The notes under the pieces: model-generated | What the model saw: the letters and a program-made list of their open reading frames with translations, nothing else | Told to the model about the DNA's origin: nothing | The model's database searches: none | Source: Maribacter aquimaris | GTDB taxonomy: Bacteria > Bacteroidota > Bacteroidia > Flavobacteriales > Flavobacteriaceae | Reading direction: 5' to 3' | Length of the DNA: 64,000 nt | Assembly: GCF_014596745.1 (NCBI RefSeq) | Contig: NZ_JABTCF010000005.1 | Span: forward strand, 186,001-250,000 | In this document: positions 9,388-20,410 of the stretch, piece by piece | Numbering within the stretch: the stretch's first letter is position 1 | Layout of the letters: each line of letters begins with the position of its first letter | Translations under genes and position numbers: made by a program

Positions 9388-10302
9388 CTACTCCCGAACC
9401 AATGGTAGGGTACTGCATCGGAGCAACCCCCCTTGTTTTGAGATTTCAGCGTAGGGAATTTCCTCTACAGTAAAGCCCTGATCCCTGAGCCATACATTCA
9501 ATCGTTTGAAGTTGCGTTCAGAAACCACAACATCGGGAGCGATTGAAAACACATTGCAGTACATGTGGTACATTTCTTCGGGAGAGATTTCAAAGATATT
9601 TTCCTTACCAAAATAATCCACCAGCCATTCATACTCTTCTTCGACCAAAAAACCGTTCTTATGAAGGATTGCCTTATCATTGCCTACAGGTTGAAAACAA
9701 CAGTCCAAATGCAGGGCATTCTCTTTAGGGTTTGTAATCGATTTTCTCAACTCAAAGGATTTTACCTTTTTGTTGGGGAACATTTTCCTGACATACTCCA
9801 CGCCGGCCTTGTTGGTCCGTGCGGTTATATAATCCGGATAATCCTTTCCGGTATAGGTGCCTATAAAAATATAGTCGTTCCACGGCATCACATCACCTCC
9901 TTCAATATGGACCTCCTCAGGAGGATACAAAATATTCTTGGGATCAATTTTATCAACTACATGGAGTATGGCCTCGAATTCCTCTTCACGATCAGGAAGA
10001 ATATTGGCCTTGATTAATTTATCCCCAATAACAAAGGCAATATCCCTTGAAAATATCTGATTACAATCACGCAGGACTTTTGGGCGAAAAACCTGCACTC
10101 CATACTTTTCAAAAACCTTTGCAAATGTTTCCATTTCCAACACCATATCCGCTTCTTTGGGATAAGTTCCGGCAAGGATATGCTCTAAGGATTTAGGATC
10201 ATACGCCTGTTCCGGTAATGGTATTGGCCCACATTCCAAAGCTGTACCCAAGACGACTGTCTTAAGTTTTGAGGTTTCGTTTTGTATATGAAGATTCAAC
10301 AT
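9388..10302 (-). CDS. Amidinotransferase / arginine deiminase-DDAH superfamily hydrolase
   Basis: 304 aa from the ATG at 10302. A longer in-frame reading to 10356 overlaps the gltA terminator and adds an unlikely N-terminus. The fold is a five-bladed beta-alpha propeller. HIEGGDVMPWND carries substrate-binding acidic residues, ALHLDCCFQPVG the catalytic histidine, and GGLLRCSTLPL near the C-terminus the nucleophile (C296). It could be an arginine deiminase, a dimethylarginine hydrolase or a related enzyme; sequence alone does not decide. Next to ctlX it could supply citrulline from arginine, giving a two-step route to ornithine. That pathway is an inference from adjacency. Confidence 0.82.
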   Translation of the reverse strand: MLNLHIQNETSKLKTVVLGTALECGPIPLPEQAYDPKSLEHILAGTYPKEADMVLEMETFAKVFEKYGVQVFRPKVLRDCNQIFSRDIAFVIGDKLIKANILPDREEEFEAILHVVDKIDPKNILYPPEEVHIEGGDVMPWNDYIFIGTYTGKDYPDYITARTNKAGVEYVRKMFPNKKVKSFELRKSITNPKENALHLDCCFQPVGNDKAILHKNGFLVEEEYEWLVDYFGKENIFEISPEEMYHMYCNVFSIAPDVVVSERNFKRLNVWLRDQGFTVEEIPYAEISKQGGLLRCSTLPLVRE

Positions 10303-10347
10303 GGTTTTATTTTGGGCAAATATAAGAAATCGGAATTTTGGACCATA

Positions 10348-10384
10348 AAAAAACACCCTTATCCAACCAGAAAAAGGGTGTTTA
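10348..10384 (-). terminator. Intrinsic terminator after gltA
   Basis: On the minus strand, ACACCCTT and AAGGGTGT form an 8-bp stem with a loop of about 13 bases. A run of T follows. It sits just after the gltA stop and before the start of the amidinotransferase gene. Confidence 0.8.
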
Positions 10385-10406
10385 TAATTATATACGTAAG
10401 GTACGA

Positions 10407-11690
10407 TTACCTTTGTTCCACAGGAACAAAAGGTCTGTATGTTTTTCCAATATAAACCTGTCTTGGTCTACCAATAGGTTCATGATTCAATCTCATTTCC
10501 CTCCATTGTGCAATCCAACCTGGAAGTCGTCCCATGGCGAACATCACGGTGAACATTTCCCTTGGAATACCCAAAGCCCTATAGATGATTCCTGAGTAGA
10601 AATCAACATTGGGGTATAGATTCCGTTCCACAAAATAAGGATCTTCCAGGGCTACTTTCTCTAAACTCTTGGCTATATCCAAAATAGGATCTACAATGCC
10701 TAAATCCTCAAGGACTTCATCAGCCGCCTTTTTAATGATCCTTGCCCTTGGGTCAAAGTTTTTATACACACGGTGACCAAAGCCCATCAATCTAAATTCA
10801 TCGTTTTTGTCTTTTGCCTTATCCATATATTTATGGGTATCGCCACCATCGTTCTTAATGGCTTCCAACATTTCTATGACCGCTTGGTTGGCACCTCCAT
10901 GCAAAGGTCCCCAAAGGGCGGAAATACCAGCTGATAATGACACAAACAAACCTGCATGCGAAGAACCGGTAATCCGAACCGCTGAAGTTGAACAGTTCTG
11001 TTCGTGATCCGCATGAAGAATCAACAATTTATCTAGGGCATCAATTATTATTTTGTTGCATTTATATTCTTTACTCGGCTTTTTGAACATCATTTTGTGA
11101 AGATTCTCAACATAGCCCAAATTGTCATCACCATAATCAAGGGGTAACCCTTTCTTTTTACGCATGGTCCATGCGACCAAAACGGGGAATTTACCCAAAA
11201 TCTTAACAATGGAATGGTACATATCCTTTTCAGATGAGATATTCACCGATGTTGGATTAAAAGCGATCAAAGCACTTGTCAAGGATGACAAAACCCCCAT
11301 TGGATGCGCCGATTTTGGAAAACCATCCAATATCTTCTTCATTTCCTCATCCACTTGGGACTCCGCTTTTATATCCTCATGGAAAGTATTCAATTGTTCT
11401 TTGTTCGGTAATTCACCAAATATCAACAAATAGGCAACCTCAAGAAAATCAGCCTTTTCAGCCAGTTCCTCTATCGCATATCCTCTATATCTAAGCATTC
11501 CCTTTTCACCATCCAAAAAAGTTATTGCACTCTCACAAGAACCTGTATTCTTAAACCCTGGATCGATGGTTATCATCCCTGTGGATGACCTTAATGTTTT
11601 GATATCGATGGCCAATTCATTCTCAGTATCTTTGATTACTGGAAATTCATATCTCTTGCCATCGTATTCAAGAATTGCTTTATCTGACAT
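10407..11690 (-). CDS. gltA: Citrate synthase
   Basis: 427 aa, the length of type II bacterial citrate synthases, which condense acetyl-CoA and oxaloacetate in the TCA cycle. Catalytic residues are visible: His in GPLHGGANQAV, His in GFGHRVYKNFDPRA and Asp in NVDFYSGIIYRALGIP. The substrate-binding LHADHEQNCSTSAVR is also present. The N-terminal beta domain typical of the hexameric form (MSDKAILEYDGKRYEFPV) is there. A weak promoter is possible upstream (TAAATTTA at 11721-11728 with TTG about 20 bases further). The gene ends in a clear terminator. Confidence 0.97.
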   Translation of the reverse strand: MSDKAILEYDGKRYEFPVIKDTENELAIDIKTLRSSTGMITIDPGFKNTGSCESAITFLDGEKGMLRYRGYAIEELAEKADFLEVAYLLIFGELPNKEQLNTFHEDIKAESQVDEEMKKILDGFPKSAHPMGVLSSLTSALIAFNPTSVNISSEKDMYHSIVKILGKFPVLVAWTMRKKKGLPLDYGDDNLGYVENLHKMMFKKPSKEYKCNKIIIDALDKLLILHADHEQNCSTSAVRITGSSHAGLFVSLSAGISALWGPLHGGANQAVIEMLEAIKNDGGDTHKYMDKAKDKNDEFRLMGFGHRVYKNFDPRARIIKKAADEVLEDLGIVDPILDIAKSLEKVALEDPYFVERNLYPNVDFYSGIIYRALGIPREMFTVMFAMGRLPGWIAQWREMRLNHEPIGRPRQVYIGKTYRPFVPVEQR

Positions 11691-11821
11691 TTTTATATTT
11701 TAATGAATTAATGTTGGCGGTAAATTTAAACAAAACGCATCATTTTAACAATTCCGCAATTGTTAATAATATCCCTAAAGATTACTATAAGGTATTTAAG
11801 TAAAAATATATCGAAAATCGA

Positions 11822-13363
11822 CTAAGAACCACATAAATATAACAACTTGTAGTATGCGTCCACGGATTTCTCCCAAGTAAACCTCATTTTTTTAGCATTT
11901 TCTTGGATCCGTTTCCATTGGGCCTTGTCATTATTATAGACATCAAAGACCAAATCAAAGGAGGCTACCATATTTTTAATCTTTTCATCATAAGTGTCCC
12001 CGTCAAAACTAAAACCTGTTCTTAGGTGCTCAACGGTATCTTTTAAACCACCCGTATGATGCACCAAACATGGGTGGCCATTTCTCATGGCCAACATTTG
12101 GCTAATACCACATGGCTCGAACAGACTTGGCATAAAATAGAGGTCTGTTTCCAGATACAAAGAATCAATAACATCCTCTGATTGGGCATTTATAAAAATA
12201 AGATTGGAATATTCATAGCTAATTGCCCGCAGCAACTCTTCATATTCGGGAGCACCGGTTCCCAAAATCATTAGGACCCCGTTTTGGCTCTCCAACTTTT
12301 TCAATATTTGGATCAACGCTTCCGGTGAGCGTTTAAAAAAATAAAATTTCTGTTCTGTCAATCGTGCCACACTGGAGACGACGAAACTGGGTGGCTCAGT
12401 TAAGAACTTAACGACCTTCTCCCCTGTATGGGCCAGAAAGTCCGCCTTATATTTTTTAGATTCCTCCTGCAACCATTGAAAAATGGCCTTTATGATATTC
12501 TTATAGATGGTATTTGTTTCAGCCTCACGGATATTGGCGTAATTACTTCCATTCAAAATACCGAACAATCTCCCTTCATTATCGGCCCTCTGCAAATCCA
12601 CCTCAAGACCTTCCCCTCCAATAAATTCGGGCGGGGCACTAGGCAACAATACATCCTCTTTATACGAGGGGGAAACGGTATGTACGGCATCGGCAAAACG
12701 AATACCTACTGCCATAAGGTTAATACAATCCTGATATCTATAATCCTTTAATTGTTCCGTATCATAATCAATATCGCGAAACCAATTTCGTAAGGATGCG
12801 TAATTATTCTCAAAAGGACGAATGCCTTGTATGGCTAAATTATGTATACTATATACATATCTAATTTTCTTTAAATCACTGTATGCAGGGTGGAAGGTCT
12901 TTAAGAATAATACCAGACTTGAATGCCAATCGTGCATATGCACAATATCCAACTCCCCGAAAGCTCCCTGTTTTATAGCCTCAGCGACTGCAGTACAGAA
13001 AATCACATACTTTACAAAATCCGAATAAAAAGGTTCTACGGGATTATTGTGATAGATTTGGGCTATATCCCCTGCTTCTATTTCTGGATGATGGATTACA
13101 TAATGGCTAATATTCGGAAACTCTTTCTTTGGGACAACCTCATATAATTCTGCAATATAGATCGTTCCCCTTAATTGAAAATGAAGATTGGTTTTGAAAG
13201 TCCCTCCTATATGCAATCGCGAATACGCAGGCACCACCACATGTACTTTATCTCCCCTTTGCGCTATCTGTCTGGGTACATCACGGACGACATCGCCCAT
13301 ACCACCAGCTTTACACTTATTTAATCCGTCGTTTTCTGCGGCAACAAAAAGAAAATTCGTCAT
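11822..13363 (-). CDS. Glycogen/starch synthase (GT5)
   Basis: 513 aa from ATG at 13363; a TTG four codons earlier is less likely. The N-terminal GT5 domain carries the ADP-glucose binding motif KAGGMGDVV (residues 18-26) and DIVHMHDWHSS. The C-terminal GT-B domain contains SSVARLTEQKFYFF, the EPCGISQML acceptor motif and HHTGGLKDTVEH. The enzyme transfers glucose from ADP-glucose to a growing alpha-1,4-glucan. The usual partners (glgB, glgC, glgP) are absent here, so it stands alone between gltA and eno. Some GT5 orphans act on maltooligosaccharides or other acceptors, so the symbol is left open. Confidence 0.88.
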   Translation of the reverse strand: MTNFLFVAAENDGLNKCKAGGMGDVVRDVPRQIAQRGDKVHVVVPAYSRLHIGGTFKTNLHFQLRGTIYIAELYEVVPKKEFPNISHYVIHHPEIEAGDIAQIYHNNPVEPFYSDFVKYVIFCTAVAEAIKQGAFGELDIVHMHDWHSSLVLFLKTFHPAYSDLKKIRYVYSIHNLAIQGIRPFENNYASLRNWFRDIDYDTEQLKDYRYQDCINLMAVGIRFADAVHTVSPSYKEDVLLPSAPPEFIGGEGLEVDLQRADNEGRLFGILNGSNYANIREAETNTIYKNIIKAIFQWLQEESKKYKADFLAHTGEKVVKFLTEPPSFVVSSVARLTEQKFYFFKRSPEALIQILKKLESQNGVLMILGTGAPEYEELLRAISYEYSNLIFINAQSEDVIDSLYLETDLYFMPSLFEPCGISQMLAMRNGHPCLVHHTGGLKDTVEHLRTGFSFDGDTYDEKIKNMVASFDLVFDVYNNDKAQWKRIQENAKKMRFTWEKSVDAYYKLLYLCGS

Positions 13364-13428
13364 GTATTGAAGCAATCATTAATTAGTAGTCAATATTCCA
13401 TTAAGTTAAGTAAAATTAGGCATAGGGC

Positions 13429-13461
13429 AAAAAAAAAGCCTTTCGAATGAAAGGCTTTTTT
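13429..13461 (-). terminator. Intrinsic terminator after eno
   Basis: AAAAAGCCTTTC and GAAAGGCTTTTT are a near-perfect inverted repeat around a short loop. There are A/T runs on both flanks, so it could work in both directions. It lies between the eno stop and the glycogen synthase start. Confidence 0.85.
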
Positions 13462-13474
13462 AAATCTATTAAGA

Positions 13475-14818
<1,344 letters not shown>

Positions 14819-14869
14819 CTACTTTTTAGAGGCATTTGAACCCTATTTTTACATGAAAATAACGATAGT

Positions 14870-15997
14870 TTAAACTTCTATTTTTTTCTTTGCAGATTTT
14901 TCGATCAAATCGAAAAATTGATCAAAAAGATACTCTGCATCATGGGGGCCAGGACTTGCTTCGGGATGGTATTGTACGGAGAAAACATCCTTATCCTTCA
15001 TTCGTAAGCCAGCCACGGTATCATCATTTAAATGTACATGGGTTATCTCTAGCCCAGGATGGGATTCCGTCTCTTCCCGATTGATGGCAAAACCGTGGTT
15101 TTGACTCGTGATTTCCCCCTTGCCGGTCAGTAAATTCATTACAGGATGGTTTATACCACGATGTCCATTATGCATCTTATAAGTAGACACCCCATTGGCC
15201 AATGCAATTACTTGATGTCCCAGGCAAATACCAAAAAGTGGTTTGCCACATGCAATGATATCCTTAGCTGTTTTAATGGCTTCTTCCAATGGTTCGGGGT
15301 CACCGGGGCCATTGGAGATAAAGTAACCGTCAGGGCTCCATGCACTCATTTCCCCAAAGGTTGCGTCGTACGGAAACACCTTAATATAACAGTCCCTTTT
15401 CGCAAGGTTCCGAAGAATATTCTTTTTGATACCAATATCCAAGGCAGATACTTTATACGTGGCATTTTCATCACCTACGAAATATGCCTCTTTGGTCGAA
15501 ACTTTCGAAGCAAGCTCCAGTCCTTCCATACTCGGCATTTTCGCAAGTTCAGCCTTAAGGTTCTCTATTTGATCGACCTCTGTGGATATTACGGCATTCA
15601 TTGCCCCATTATCACGTATATAGCCAACCAATGCCCTAGTATCCACATCGGATATCGCCAAGGTGTTGTTTTTCTCTAAAAATTCCAACAATCCACCATC
15701 AGCAGCAGGACGGGAGTAATCGTAACTGAAATTCTTACAGATCAATCCGGCTATCTTCACAGAATCCGACTCTACTTCTTCCTTATTGGTTCCATAGTTA
15801 CCGATATGGGCGTTGGTCGTAACCATAAGCTGACCATAATAGGAAGGATCCGTGAATATTTCCTGATAACCCGTCATCCCCGTGTTAAAACAAACTTCAC
15901 CAAATGATGTTCCTTCTTTTCCCCCTACGGACTTTCCATGGAAGATGGTTCCATCGGCCAATAATAACAGTGCTCTTTTCTTGGATTGATATTTCAT
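14870..15997 (-). CDS. carA: Carbamoyl-phosphate synthase small (glutaminase) subunit
   Basis: 375 aa, usual length. It releases ammonia from glutamine for the CarB subunit, feeding pyrimidine and arginine synthesis. The N-terminal CPSase domain has FGEVCFNTGMTGYQEIFTDP. The class I glutamine amidotransferase domain has the nucleophile elbow LFGICLGHQ and the His/Glu pair in QYHPEASPGPHD. carB is not in the window. It lies 92 bases downstream of the unknown exported protein gene on the same strand. Confidence 0.97.
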   Translation of the reverse strand: MKYQSKKRALLLLADGTIFHGKSVGGKEGTSFGEVCFNTGMTGYQEIFTDPSYYGQLMVTTNAHIGNYGTNKEEVESDSVKIAGLICKNFSYDYSRPAADGGLLEFLEKNNTLAISDVDTRALVGYIRDNGAMNAVISTEVDQIENLKAELAKMPSMEGLELASKVSTKEAYFVGDENATYKVSALDIGIKKNILRNLAKRDCYIKVFPYDATFGEMSAWSPDGYFISNGPGDPEPLEEAIKTAKDIIACGKPLFGICLGHQVIALANGVSTYKMHNGHRGINHPVMNLLTGKGEITSQNHGFAINREETESHPGLEITHVHLNDDTVAGLRMKDKDVFSVQYHPEASPGPHDAEYLFDQFFDLIEKSAKKKIEV

Positions 15998-16089
15998 TTA
16001 TCTGTTTTTGGTCTTAAAATTCAATTTTTGATATGCTATCTGTAATGTAATTCCCAATACTTCTTATTCTAAAAAACAATTTCAACCCT

Positions 16090-16806
16090 CTAGGCCGATA
16101 AGGCGATATAATACTTTAAAATAGTTACAATATCATGAAGGTTGTTATATTTTAAATTATTCTTCTTTACATAGGACTGCACCACCTTTTGTTGGTTCTT
16201 GGGTATTAGATCCAAAACTGATTTTTTTCTGAACTTAATCTTCTCCAATTTCTCATTGTCAGTTTTAAGCACATAGAAATCCTCATTTTGTAATAACTCC
16301 GGCAAACCTTCAGGCACTTTCGTCAATGGATTGATATTAGGTTCTCGAAGTGTCGTATAATATTTTCGCAACAACAGGAAATTGTCAGATTTAAATATCT
16401 CTTCAAAATAAGAGTTACGCTGATATTCCGGATCCAAATACCTTTTAAAGGCCCTATTCAAAATCACCACTTTATCAACACCCTTCGGATTTATAATATA
16501 AACGGAATCCTCAGAAACTTTTGCCTCAAAACGTTCTGCATAGGCATTATAATTGAACATATTGAAAACATAAACCTTATTATCAAGGTACACTTTGGCA
16601 TTGTTATCCCATGATTTGAATAAATAAGGGGACCCATCTACTGTTTTTTTACTTTTAGCATTCTTCTTATCCACTAGATTCAAGGTAAAAGACCCTCCTA
16701 TTCCTGCAATTTCACTTGCCGTTAAAGGTATATTCTGTGAACCAACACCTTGGGCACGTACAAAGCCTGAAAGTCCTAGAAAAAATAATACAAATACTAC
16801 TCTCAT
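16090..16806 (-). CDS. Exported protein of unknown function, 238 aa
   Basis: Start chosen at the ATG at 16806, which gives a clean signal peptide (MRVVFVLFFLGLSGFVRA, cleavage likely before Gln19). An upstream in-frame Met at 16830 would add eight residues. No lipobox is present, so the product is probably periplasmic or secreted. The mature part is rich in charged and aromatic residues (YLFKSWDNNAKVYLDNKVY, NAYAERFEAKVSEDSVY, RKYYTTLREPNINPLTKVPEG) with no family I can name. It ends in a helix (NNLHDIVTILKYYIAL). It lies between the rplQ terminator and carA. Confidence 0.75.
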   Translation of the reverse strand: MRVVFVLFFLGLSGFVRAQGVGSQNIPLTASEIAGIGGSFTLNLVDKKNAKSKKTVDGSPYLFKSWDNNAKVYLDNKVYVFNMFNYNAYAERFEAKVSEDSVYIINPKGVDKVVILNRAFKRYLDPEYQRNSYFEEIFKSDNFLLLRKYYTTLREPNINPLTKVPEGLPELLQNEDFYVLKTDNEKLEKIKFRKKSVLDLIPKNQQKVVQSYVKKNNLKYNNLHDIVTILKYYIALSA

Positions 16807-16954
16807 AAATTTTAATTTATATAAAAACATTTAAAAGCGAAAATAAACAATTCTTTATTGATTCCATATCCCAATCCAGCAATCACTTTTTAAGAAAAGG
16901 AAACACAAAACCCAGTAAAACCGGCTTACACCCCAAGTAAACCATAAAAAAACC

Positions 16955-16990
16955 ATAAAAAAAAGGATAAACTGTTAAGTTTATCCTTTA
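16955..16990 (-). terminator. Intrinsic terminator of the ribosomal super-operon, after rplQ
   Basis: On the minus strand AAAGGATAAACT pairs with AGTTTATCCTTT around a four-base loop and is followed by eight T. This is the only strong terminator downstream of the rpsL-rplQ cluster other than the one in the rplC leader. Confidence 0.88.
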
Positions 16991-17013
16991 ATAAATATTC
17001 TGGTAATAACATT

Positions 17014-17517
17014 TTATTCTTCTGAATCGTCAGTTTTGTTATCAGCTACAGGAACCGGCGGAACTTCCGTTTTGGCACCACCACCTCTTCTACTACGTCT
17101 TGTAGTTTTCTTGTTAGGCTTATCCGCATTGTAGATTTCATTGAAATCAACAAGCTCAATCATTGCCATATCAGCATTATCACCTAAACGATTTCCTAAC
17201 TTTATGACTCTCGTATAACCCCCTGGTCTATCACCAACTTTCTCAGAAACCTCACTGAACAACTGGGTAACCGCATCCTTGCTTCTTAAATATCTAAAAA
17301 CAATACGTCTATTATGGGTTCCTTTATCAGCAGTTAGGTTGTTCTCTGCCTTTGATTTTGTGATCAAAGGTTCAACGAACCGTTTTAAGGCTTTGGCCTT
17401 TGCTACAGTTGTGTTGATTCTCTTATGTTCGATCAAAGAACAAGCCATATTGGCTAACATAGCCTTTCTATGCGCTGCTTTTCTTCCTAGGTGATTAACT
17501 TTCTTACCGTGTCTCAT
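17014..17517 (-). CDS. rplQ: Ribosomal protein L17
   Basis: 167 aa. The conserved core ([20 protein letters not shown], then [18 protein letters not shown] and [22 protein letters not shown]) is complete. The C-terminal tail of about 45 residues, rich in Lys, Arg, Thr, then Asp/Glu, is longer than in E. coli L17 (127 aa), as is common in Bacteroidota. It is the last gene of the alpha-operon part, 64 bases after rpoA, followed by an intrinsic terminator. Confidence 0.97.
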   Translation of the reverse strand: MRHGKKVNHLGRKAAHRKAMLANMACSLIEHKRINTTVAKAKALKRFVEPLITKSKAENNLTADKGTHNRRIVFRYLRSKDAVTQLFSEVSEKVGDRPGGYTRVIKLGNRLGDNADMAMIELVDFNEIYNADKPNKKTTRRSRRGGGAKTEVPPVPVADNKTDDSEE

Positions 17518-17581
17518 TTTCTAATTTTATCATCTTGCTACAAATCCTGACAATGACGTCAGAAGAGCAAAATATGATTAC

Positions 17582-18574
17582 TTAATCTTTATCTAATTTA
17601 TATTTTGAAAGATCCATACCGAAGCTAAGACCCTTGTTGATGACCAACTCTTCCAATTCCGTCAAGGATTTTTTACCAAAATTCCTAAACTTCATTAAAT
17701 CGTTTTTATTGAATGAAACCAAGTCACCCAATGTATCAACTTCCGCTGCTTTTAAGCAATTCAAGGCACGAACCGAAAGATCCATATCTACCAATTTTGT
17801 TTTCAAAAGTTGGCGCATATGCAATGATTCCTCATCATATGTTTCAGTCTGGGCGATTTCATCAGCTTCCAAGGTAATACGCTCATCAGAGAACAACATA
17901 AAGTGATGTATCAAAACTTTTGCCCCTTCTGTCAAAGCATCCTTTGGATGGATGGAACCATCGGTAACGATTTCAAAAACCAATTTTTCATAATCGGTCT
18001 TTTGCTCGACCCTAAAGTTCTCAATACTATATTTTACATTTTTTATAGGTGTAAAAATAGAATCGATGGCTATGGTACCTAAAGCAGCATTTGATTTTTT
18101 ATTCTCATCGGCTGGAACATATCCTCTACCCTTATCAATAACTATTTCCATATTGATAGCGACTTTGGAATCCATGTTACAAATAACCAAATCAGGATTC
18201 AATACTTGGTACCCTGAAATGAATTTTTGAAAATCACCGGCAGTCAATTGATCTTTTCCACTCACTGAGATTGAAACAACCTCTGCTTCAGAATCCTCGA
18301 TCTGCTTTTTGAACCGAACTTGTTTCAAGTTCAGGATCATCTCAGTAACATCTTCTACAACACCAGGAATTACCGAAAACTCATGTTCAACTTTATCAAT
18401 TCTTACCGAAGTAATGGCATGGCCTTCCAAAGATGAAAGCAATACTCTTCTTAATGCATTCCCAATGGTTAATCCGTAGCCAGGTTCCAATGGTCGAAAT
18501 TCAAATTTCCCTTCGAAATCTGAAGAATCGATCATTATTACTTTATCGGGTTTCTGAAAATTAAATAATGCCAT
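17582..18574 (-). CDS. rpoA: RNA polymerase alpha subunit
   Basis: 330 aa. The N-terminal assembly domain ([20 protein letters not shown]) and the C-terminal helix-hairpin-helix domain are both present. The latter contains [18 protein letters not shown] and [19 protein letters not shown], which bind UP-element DNA and activators. It dimerises to start assembly of core RNA polymerase. Located between rpsD and rplQ, the standard alpha-operon position. Confidence 0.98.
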   Translation of the reverse strand: MALFNFQKPDKVIMIDSSDFEGKFEFRPLEPGYGLTIGNALRRVLLSSLEGHAITSVRIDKVEHEFSVIPGVVEDVTEMILNLKQVRFKKQIEDSEAEVVSISVSGKDQLTAGDFQKFISGYQVLNPDLVICNMDSKVAINMEIVIDKGRGYVPADENKKSNAALGTIAIDSIFTPIKNVKYSIENFRVEQKTDYEKLVFEIVTDGSIHPKDALTEGAKVLIHHFMLFSDERITLEADEIAQTETYDEESLHMRQLLKTKLVDMDLSVRALNCLKAAEVDTLGDLVSFNKNDLMKFRNFGKKSLTELEELVINKGLSFGMDLSKYKLDKD

Positions 18575-18592
18575 AATTGGATCAGTGTTGTT

Positions 18593-19198
18593 TTATTTTG
18601 AGTATAACTCGACTATTAATTGTTCCTTGATATTTTCAGGAATCTGCATTCTTTCTGGAATCGAAACGAAAGTACCTTCTTTCTTTTCTGTATTCCAGGT
18701 AATCCATTCATACACATGATTGCTGGCTGCCAAAGCATCTTGGATAGTCTGTAAAGACTTGGATTTCTCCCTAACTCCAACAACATCACCGGGCTTTAAG
18801 GAATACGATGGTATGTTAACCAACTCCCCATTTACGGTAATATGTCTATGTGAAACCAATTGTCTAGCCCCTCTTCTTGATGTAGAGATACCCATTCTAT
18901 AAACAACATTGTCCAATCTTGATTCACACAATTGTAAAAGTACCTCACCGGTAACCCCTTTACTTCTATTGGCACTGGAGAACAAGTTTCTGAATTGGCG
19001 CTCTAATATACCGTAAGTATATTTGGCTTTTTGCTTTTCCATCAACTGGATAGCATATTCTGATTTTTTACCTCTACGACGATTTTGTCCGTGTTGTCCT
19101 GGAGGGTAATTTTTCTTTTCAAAAGACTTATCGTCTCCAAAAATCGCTTCACCGAATTTACGGGCGATTTTACTTTTTGGTCCTGTGTATCTTGCCAT
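18593..19198 (-). CDS. rpsD: Ribosomal protein S4
   Basis: 201 aa (E. coli 206). The S4 RNA-binding domain starts near residue 93 with [12 protein letters not shown] and continues through [22 protein letters not shown]4 is a primary 16S rRNA binder that starts 30S assembly and, in E. coli, represses its own operon. No zinc-binding cysteine cluster is seen in the N-terminal region. Gap of 84 bases to rpsK upstream. Confidence 0.97.
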   Translation of the reverse strand: MARYTGPKSKIARKFGEAIFGDDKSFEKKNYPPGQHGQNRRRGKKSEYAIQLMEKQKAKYTYGILERQFRNLFSSANRSKGVTGEVLLQLCESRLDNVVYRMGISTSRRGARQLVSHRHITVNGELVNIPSYSLKPGDVVGVREKSKSLQTIQDALAASNHVYEWITWNTEKKEGTFVSIPERMQIPENIKEQLIVELYSK

Positions 19199-19282
19199 CT
19201 TCTTTTAATTTGGAAATGTGATTATGAATTAAGGCTTAATCCTTCGATAATCGTAACTACACTTCCTATGAATTAATTTTAA

Positions 19283-19675
19283 TTAAACTCTTCTTCTTTT
19301 TGGTGGTCTACAGCCGTTATGTGGCATTGGGGTAACATCGATGATCTCTGTCACCTCTATTCCGGAATTATGTATAGAACGAATTGCGGATTCCCTACCA
19401 TTTCCCGGTCCCTTAACGTAAACCTTTACTTTTCTAAGACCTGCTTCATGGGCCACTTTAGCACAATCCTCAGCAGCTACCTGAGCAGCATAGGGAGTGT
19501 TCTTTTTAGACCCTCTGAATCCTTGTTTTCCGGCTGATGACCAAGAAATAACATCTCCTTTTTTATTGGTCAACGATATAATGATATTATTGAAAGATGC
19601 CGTAACGTGAGCTTCTCCAACAGCATCTACTATAACTTTACGTTTTTTAGCCGATTTTGCATTTGTCTTTGCCAT
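19283..19675 (-). CDS. rpsK: Ribosomal protein S11
   Basis: 130 aa. The conserved platform-protein features are [34 protein letters not shown] and the invariant basic tail [12 protein letters not shown]. It lies 13 bases downstream of rpsM. Confidence 0.97.
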   Translation of the reverse strand: MAKTNAKSAKKRKVIVDAVGEAHVTASFNNIIISLTNKKGDVISWSSAGKQGFRGSKKNTPYAAQVAAEDCAKVAHEAGLRKVKVYVKGPGNGRESAIRSIHNSGIEVTEIIDVTPMPHNGCRPPKRRRV

Positions 19676-19688
19676 AATATGCTACTTA

Positions 19689-20063
19689 TTATTTAGTTGC
19701 CTTTTTCTTGTTGGCGACTGTTTTTCTTTTTCCTTTTCGGGTTCTGGAGTTGTTCTTAGTCCTTTGCCCTCTCAATGGTAGACCGGCTCTATGACGAATA
19801 CCCCTATAACAACCAATATCCATTAATCGCTTAATGTTCAATTGGGTTTCTGATCGTAATTCACCTTCAATGGTGAACGAGGCTACCGCCTCACGAATAC
19901 GACCGATCTCATCATCGTTCCAGTCAGACACCTTCGTATCTTCACTAACCTGGGCCTTTTCTAAAATCTCTTTAGCTCTACTTCTACCGATACCAAAAAT
20001 ATAGGTAAGGGCTATGACCCCTCTTTTCTGTTTTGGTATATCTATACCTGCAATTCTTGCCAT
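19689..20063 (-). CDS. rpsM: Ribosomal protein S13
   Basis: 124 aa. [20 protein letters not shown] and the helix-two-turn-helix [11 protein letters not shown] mark the head-binding domain. The basic tail [20 protein letters not shown] reaches toward the tRNA sites. It follows rpmJ after 2 bases. Confidence 0.97.
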   Translation of the reverse strand: MARIAGIDIPKQKRGVIALTYIFGIGRSRAKEILEKAQVSEDTKVSDWNDDEIGRIREAVASFTIEGELRSETQLNIKRLMDIGCYRGIRHRAGLPLRGQRTKNNSRTRKGKRKTVANKKKATK

Positions 20064-20065
20064 AA

Positions 20066-20182
20066 TTATCCTTGTCTTTGTTTAAATCTAGGATTCTTTT
20101 TGTTGATTACGTACAACCTGCCTTTTCTGCGTACTATTTTGCAATCGGCACTTCTTTTCTTTACTGAAGCTCTAACTTTCAT
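20066..20182 (-). CDS. rpmJ: Ribosomal protein L36, zinc-free form
   Basis: A 38-codon gene read directly from the sequence: [19 protein letters not shown], then [19 protein letters not shown]. Length and ends match L36. Only one cysteine remains (DCK); the other Cys and His ligands of the zinc-ribbon form are replaced, so this is the C-minus, zinc-independent type. Nested tightly between infA (9 bases) and rpsM (2 bases). Confidence 0.93.
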   Translation of the reverse strand: MKVRASVKKRSADCKIVRRKGRLYVINKKNPRFKQRQG

Positions 20183-20191
20183 TTTACTGTC

Positions 20192-20407
20192 TTAATATCT
20201 ATATGTAATTCTTGCTTTGGTAAGGTCGTATGGACTCATTTCCAACTTAACCTTATCCCCAGGGAGCAATTTTATATAATGCATCCTCATTTTACCTGAG
20301 ATATGCGCAGTGACCACATGGCCATTCTCCAATTCTACCCGAAACATTGCATTTGATAGCGCCTCTATAATAGACCCATCTTGTTCTATTGCTGCTTGTT
20401 TAGCCAT
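20192..20407 (-). CDS. infA: Translation initiation factor IF-1
   Basis: 71 aa S1/OB-fold protein: [60 protein letters not shown]. It binds the A site of the 30S subunit during initiation. It begins only 3 bases after the secY stop and sits just before rpmJ, the usual order in this phylum. Confidence 0.97.
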   Translation of the reverse strand: MAKQAAIEQDGSIIEALSNAMFRVELENGHVVTAHISGKMRMHYIKLLPGDKVKLEMSPYDLTKARITYRY

Positions 20408-20410
20408 AAC

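Noticed and set aside
10303-10356. 18-codon N-terminal extension of the amidinotransferase gene
   Set aside because: It overlaps the gltA terminator hairpin and gives an unlikely hydrophobic lead; the ATG at 10302 fits family length better.
16941-16966. Direct repeat of ACCATAAAAAAA
   Set aside because: Two short copies next to the terminator T/A run; no further units and no partner structure.
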